Source: JBBRYK01 sp038237665 | GTDB taxonomy: Bacteria > Actinomycetota > Thermoleophilia > Gaiellales > Gaiellaceae | NCBI GenBank assembly: GCA_038237665.1 | Contig: JBBRYK010000094.1 | Location: forward strand, 1-9,787 | DNA: 9,787 nucleotides | Direction: 5' to 3' | In this document: positions 6,716 to 9,787 of the stretch, piece by piece | Numbering within the stretch: the first letter of the stretch is position 1 | Layout: every line of letters begins with the position of its first letter | Made by a program: the position numbers and the translations under genes | Notes under the pieces: model-generated | The model's input: the letters and a program-made list of their open reading frames with translations, nothing else | Told to the model about the DNA's origin: nothing | Database searches by the model: none

Positions 6716-8709
6716 GGCCGCGCCGGCTCGAACGCGAATCTGAGCACGTTGACCGGCGCGTTGGTGAGCAGGTCGAACGAGCAGAGGCGGTGACCCTCAG
6801 GCGGCGACACGGGCACGTTCAGCGCAATCGTGTCCCCCGCAGCCAGCTCGAAGCGCCGAAATGCACCGTCGTTCCGCAGAAACCGGATGCTTCGCGGGCC
6901 CGGAGCCCGCACACGGATGCGAAACATTCCTCTGCGGCAGTTGTAGGCGAACATCTTGGCGTGCTCGGCAACGACGTCGTTGAACTGGATGTTCTGCACC
7001 CACGTCGCCATCCGGAAGGGCGGCTCGAGGCGCCAGAGCGCTAAGCCTGCGCTCGATTTGGCGATGCGGCGCCCGCGCCAGGTAATGGTGGTCGAAGCGA
7101 CCACGTAGGGCCAGCTGAGCCCTTTCCCGTCCGCGGTCACGACCCGGCCATCCTCATTGGGCCCGACCGACGGCTGCGACAGGCCGCCCGGAATCTGGGC
7201 AAGCAGCAGGTCGTACACGGCATCGAGCTTGCGGTTCCAGAAGGCGCTCTCCCAGACCGAGCTCCAGAAGACGTCGCCCGTGTAGACGTAGGCGACCGGA
7301 CCGGAAGCCGCCTTGTCGATCCAGCGTTGATCGGAGCCGACCGTCCCCGGCTGGAGCAGCGCGGCCTGGCCCGCGACCACGCGGCTCGCCGAGACCGAGA
7401 CGGCGGCGAAGACGAGGAGAAGCGCCGCCGGTACGGCGAGCCCGAGTCGGCGCGGCACGGCCACGAAGGCCGCGACGCCGGCCAGGAGAACCACGCTCCC
7501 GATCAGCTCGAGGTTCAGCTGCGGATAGTGGACGCCGAGCCGGTAGAGCGGGATCAGCGTGAAGGTGTCCGGAAGCGCGGCCGCGGAGGTGAACCGCGCG
7601 ACAGGCAGCGCGACCAGCAGCAGCGCCGCAACGAGGGCCACCGCTGCCGTCGCGAGCCGCGGGCGCGGGAGGCCTCGGTCGATCCAGAGCATCAGGCCGA
7701 GAAAGAAGAGCGGCGCGAGCCCGAAGAGATTTCGCTCCGCCAAGAGCCCGACGTGGCGCGAGGCGAAGACCCCGACCTCCGCGACGAGCCAGACGGTCAG
7801 CGCCGTCGTCGTGGCGAGGTAGGCGCGGACGTCGGGATCCGGCCGGCTGCCCACCGCCTGGATTAGCAGCACGAGAAACGCGCAGACCGGCACGACACCC
7901 GTGAAGACGAGCGTGTACTCGGCGTGGTAGAGGATGAAGCGGAGCGCGTCCACGAAGGAGTAATGCGTCTCGCCCGCGGCCTGGTAGCCGCCCAGGACCT
8001 GTGTGAGGGGGCCGCCATGGCGTAGGCGGTCGGCGCTCCAGAGGGCGGCGAGCAGGACGACGCCGGCCGCGAGCGGCCAGAACCGGCGCGCCCGGCGGAC
8101 GTCGCGCGCGAGGGCGAGGTCGAGCGTGAGCGCCGTGAAGAACACGGGAACGAGCACCGCGGCTTGCAGACGGGTCAGCGTGGCGAGTGCGATGGCGCCG
8201 AGCGCGAGCAGCTGAGAGCTGACCGTGCCCCGGACGAGCGCACGTGCGATCGCCCACGCCGCGAGCAAGAGGATCGGGTAGAAGGCGACCTCGGTCATTA
8301 CGAGGCCGGAGTAGACGAGCCCTGGAATCGCCAACGTCAGCGCCGCGGCGATGAGAGCCGCGCAGCGCGTCAGGAACCGTCGTCCCCAGAGGTAGACGGG
8401 CACCGCTGCGAGCGACATGGCGAGCCCCTGCAGCCCCTTCAGCAGCTCGTAGCCGGTTTTGAGGTTCCCAAGTCGAAGCGGACCGCCGATGAGCGCCGGC
8501 GAGACCAGGCTGAAGAAGCGCGTCGGCTGCCCGAGCAGATGGAGGTTGCCGTGCTCCCACAGGCTGCGCCCCAGCAGGCCGTACAGCAGTTCGTCCGGCG
8601 CGATCCAGGGAATCGGGATCCGCTCCGCCGCCCACCAGCGCAGAGTGGTCGAGAGGCCGACGAGCGCCGCGAGGGCGATCCCGGCTCGAAGCGGGCTCAG
8701 CCGCGGCAC
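6712..8709 (-). CDS. Polytopic membrane protein, putative GT-C glycosyltransferase (first paralogue)
   Basis: This 665-residue protein is the paralogue of the next gene and shares its whole architecture: N-terminal helix (about 8-27), first-loop acidic motif PWIAPDELLYGLLGRSL (Asp39-Glu40), a multi-helix core, then an extracytoplasmic C-terminal domain of about 200 residues. Identical blocks include YSGLVMTEVAFYP (133-145) and EVGVFASRHVGLLAERNL (311-328), and TLTRLQA (178-184) is close. The C-terminal domain has IDKAASGPVAYVYTGD, AFWNRKLDAVYDL and LCSFDL, aligned with the same positions in the partner. It probably transfers a sugar from a polyprenyl-phosphate donor to an envelope glycan, lipid or protein. 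GTG at 8709 gives MPRLSPLRAG and then the first helix; no Shine-Dalgarno is seen. It is the first gene of a three-gene operon. Only 34 bp separate its start from the divergent pntA start. Function is inferred from topology, not tested. Confidence 0.82.
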   Translation of the reverse strand: MPRLSPLRAGIALAALVGLSTTLRWWAAERIPIPWIAPDELLYGLLGRSLWEHGNLHLLGQPTRFFSLVSPALIGGPLRLGNLKTGYELLKGLQGLAMSLAAVPVYLWGRRFLTRCAALIAAALTLAIPGLVYSGLVMTEVAFYPILLLAAWAIARALVRGTVSSQLLALGAIALATLTRLQAAVLVPVFFTALTLDLALARDVRRARRFWPLAAGVVLLAALWSADRLRHGGPLTQVLGGYQAAGETHYSFVDALRFILYHAEYTLVFTGVVPVCAFLVLLIQAVGSRPDPDVRAYLATTTALTVWLVAEVGVFASRHVGLLAERNLFGLAPLFFLGLMLWIDRGLPRPRLATAAVALVAALLLVALPVARFTSAAALPDTFTLIPLYRLGVHYPQLNLELIGSVVLLAGVAAFVAVPRRLGLAVPAALLLVFAAVSVSASRVVAGQAALLQPGTVGSDQRWIDKAASGPVAYVYTGDVFWSSVWESAFWNRKLDAVYDLLLAQIPGGLSQPSVGPNEDGRVVTADGKGLSWPYVVASTTITWRGRRIAKSSAGLALWRLEPPFRMATWVQNIQFNDVVAEHAKMFAYNCRRGMFRIRVRAPGPRSIRFLRNDGAFRRFELAAGDTIALNVPVSPPEGHRLCSFDLLTNAPVNVLRFAFEPARP

Positions 8710-8743
8710 GACGACGAATGATGAACGAATAGAGTTAGCGCCC
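8710..8743. promoter_or_regulatory. 34-bp divergent gap between the GT-C operon and pntA, with a -10-like TAGAGT
   Basis: The two start codons face away from each other across 34 bases. For pntA, TAGAGT (8730-8735) fits the TANNNT -10 pattern and ends eight bases before GTG 8744, again suggesting a leaderless or nearly leaderless mRNA. I see no clear -10 for the minus gene; its promoter must be in this gap or inside pntA. The two promoters probably share or block each other. Confidence 0.4.
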
Positions 8744-9787
8744 GTGAGGATCGGGGTCCCGAGGGAGTCGGCGCTCGGCGAACGGCGCGTTGCGCTCGTC
8801 CCGGAGAGCGTCGGACGCCTCGTTCAGGCGGGTTTCGAGGTCGAGGTCGAACCGGGCTCCGGAGCGCGGGCGTCCTTCCTCGACGAGGCGTACGCTCAAT
8901 CGGGCGCGACGGTCGGAGGCGGCGCGTGGGACGCCGATGCAGTCGCGAAGGTGCAGAAGCCGAACGCCGACGAGGCTGGACGGCTGCGCGAGGGACAGGT
9001 CCTCGTCGCGTTCCTGCAACCGTTGACCGACTCGGAGGGGATCGAGCGGCTCGGCGAGCGAGGCGTGATCGCGTTTGCGATGGAGTCGATCCCCCGGATC
9101 ACCCGCGCGCAGGCGATGGACGCGCTGTCGTCCCAGGCCACTGTCTCGGGATACAAGTCGGCGCTGATCGCAGCCGACCGGCTGCCACGGTTTTTTCCCA
9201 TGCTGATGACCGCGGCGGGAACCGTGGCGCCTGCGAAGGTGCTCGTCCTCGGCGCAGGCGTCGCGGGGCTGCAGGCGATCGCCACCGCGCGGCGGCTGGG
9301 GGCTGTGGTCTCCGGGTTCGACGTTCGCCCGGCTGTGCGCGAGCAGGTTGAGAGCCTGGGCGCGACCTTCCTCGACCTGGGCGTCACCGGCGAGGAGACC
9401 GAAGGCGGGTACGCCCGGGAGCTGACCAAGGAGGAGGAGGCGCGACAGCAGGATGAGCTTTCCCGCGTGATGGCCGACTACGACGTGGTGATCACGACCG
9501 CGCTCGTTCCGGGGCGCCCCGCGCCGAAGCTGATCCCGGCGTCGACCGTGGCGGCGATGCGCCCCGGGTCCGTGATCGTCGATCTCGCGGCCGAGGCGGG
9601 CGGCAACTGCGAGCTGACCGAGCCGGGCGCCGAAGTCGAGCGAGAGGGCGTGACGATCGTGGGGCTCACGAACCTCCCGGCGACGATGCCGTACCACGCG
9701 AGCTCGCTCTACGCGCGCAATGTGAGCGCGCTGCTCCAGCACCTCGCTCCCGAAGGGGAGCTCCAGCTCGACTTCGCGGACGAGATC
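8744..9787 (+). CDS. pntA: NAD(P) transhydrogenase subunit alpha, NAD(H)-binding domain I (3' end beyond window)
   Basis: The plus strand is open for 348 codons from GTG 8744 to the right edge, so the C-terminus is missing. The start MRIGVPRES matches the family N-terminus exactly. Further conserved blocks are RRVALVPESV (14-23), PRITRAQAMDALSSQATVSGY (117-137), the dinucleotide-binding VLVLGAGVAGLQAIATARRLGA (166-187, GAGVAG at 170-175) ending in FDVRP (192-196), ITTALVPGRPAPKLI (250-264), GSVIVDLAAEAGGNCE (275-290) and TNLPATMPYHAS (309-320). Transhydrogenase couples proton entry across the membrane to hydride transfer between NADH and NADP+, so it sets the NADPH supply; this subunit binds NAD(H) in the cytoplasm. 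Visible residues nearly fill the domain I length, so a short separate PntAA followed by PntAB and PntB, as in Rhodospirillum, is possible, but a longer fused PntA cannot be ruled out. Alanine dehydrogenase, a relative, is less likely given these motifs. Confidence 0.93.
   Translation, partial: MRIGVPRESALGERRVALVPESVGRLVQAGFEVEVEPGSGARASFLDEAYAQSGATVGGGAWDADAVAKVQKPNADEAGRLREGQVLVAFLQPLTDSEGIERLGERGVIAFAMESIPRITRAQAMDALSSQATVSGYKSALIAADRLPRFFPMLMTAAGTVAPAKVLVLGAGVAGLQAIATARRLGAVVSGFDVRPAVREQVESLGATFLDLGVTGEETEGGYARELTKEEEARQQDELSRVMADYDVVITTALVPGRPAPKLIPASTVAAMRPGSVIVDLAAEAGGNCELTEPGAEVEREGVTIVGLTNLPATMPYHASSLYARNVSALLQHLAPEGELQLDFADEI

Noticed and set aside
7154..8635. Minus-strand 493-codon frame inside the first GT-C gene
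   Set aside because: It is a +1/-1 frame of the real gene, rich in Arg/Ala/Pro/Gly. The GT-C frame has transmembrane helices and matches its paralogue.
8718..8732. Mini-ORF ATG ATG AAC GAA TAG upstream of pntA
   Set aside because: Four codons in a gap that may not be transcribed at all if pntA is leaderless; likely chance.
8735..9742. Minus-strand open frame of 335 codons
   Set aside because: The plus strand encodes an unmistakable PntA, and the minus translation is His/Arg/Asp-rich with no motif.
1..9787. CRISPR arrays, tRNA/rRNA genes, insertion sequences, integrases, toxin-antitoxin or phage genes
   Set aside because: I read both strands for repeats with regular spacing, tRNA-like TTCRANNC loops and transposase/recombinase motifs and found none I could support. 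The AddB-like gene alone is ordinary recombination machinery, not evidence of a defence island.

Overview
The window is high-GC bacterial DNA (roughly two thirds G+C by eye), densely packed and read on both strands. I suggest Actinomycetota, possibly Thermoleophilia (Gaiellales/Solirubrobacterales). The reasons are the high GC, short intergenic gaps, mostly absent Shine-Dalgarno sequences with several starts that look leaderless, a bacterial topoisomerase IB, and a small CxxC/CxxC protein of a kind I associate with that group. This placement is inference, not proof.

Layout, left to right. (1) 1-1275 on the minus strand is the N-terminal 425 codons of an AddB/RexB-like recombination helicase-nuclease subunit that runs off the left edge. 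(2) 1459-1662 minus is a 67-residue putative zinc-binding protein with a basic RGRRPK tail and the only strong Shine-Dalgarno in the window. (3) 1723-2742 minus is a complete DNA topoisomerase IB. (4) A 59-bp divergent gap leads to 2802-3872 plus, a compact isocitrate/isopropylmalate dehydrogenase-family enzyme whose N-terminal half looks like eukaryotic-type (type II) isocitrate dehydrogenase. (5) A perfect 12-bp inverted repeat at 3879-3905 lies between two convergent genes and is probably a bidirectional terminator. (6) 8709-3932 minus is a tight three-gene operon: two tandem paralogous polytopic GT-C-type putative glycosyltransferases joined by a GTGA overlap, then, 9 bp on, a secreted PF04185-type phosphoesterase. 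(7) 34 bp from that operon's start codon, 8744-9787 plus is the N-terminal 348 codons of NAD(P) transhydrogenase subunit alpha (pntA), which runs off the right edge.

Functionally the window holds a DNA-maintenance stretch (AddB-like, small zinc protein, TopIB), two metabolic enzymes tied to NAD(P)H supply (IDH-like and PntA), and an envelope operon (two GT-C proteins plus an exported phosphoesterase). I see no CRISPR array, transposase, integrase, tRNA, rRNA or phage gene, and nothing that amounts to a clearly new defence or mobile system. The points most worth a second look are the unusual IDH, the GT-C paralogue pair with its invariant 18-residue block, the recurring -10-like hexamers just upstream of start codons, the G-rich element over the AddB-like start, and the small zinc protein beside TopIB.
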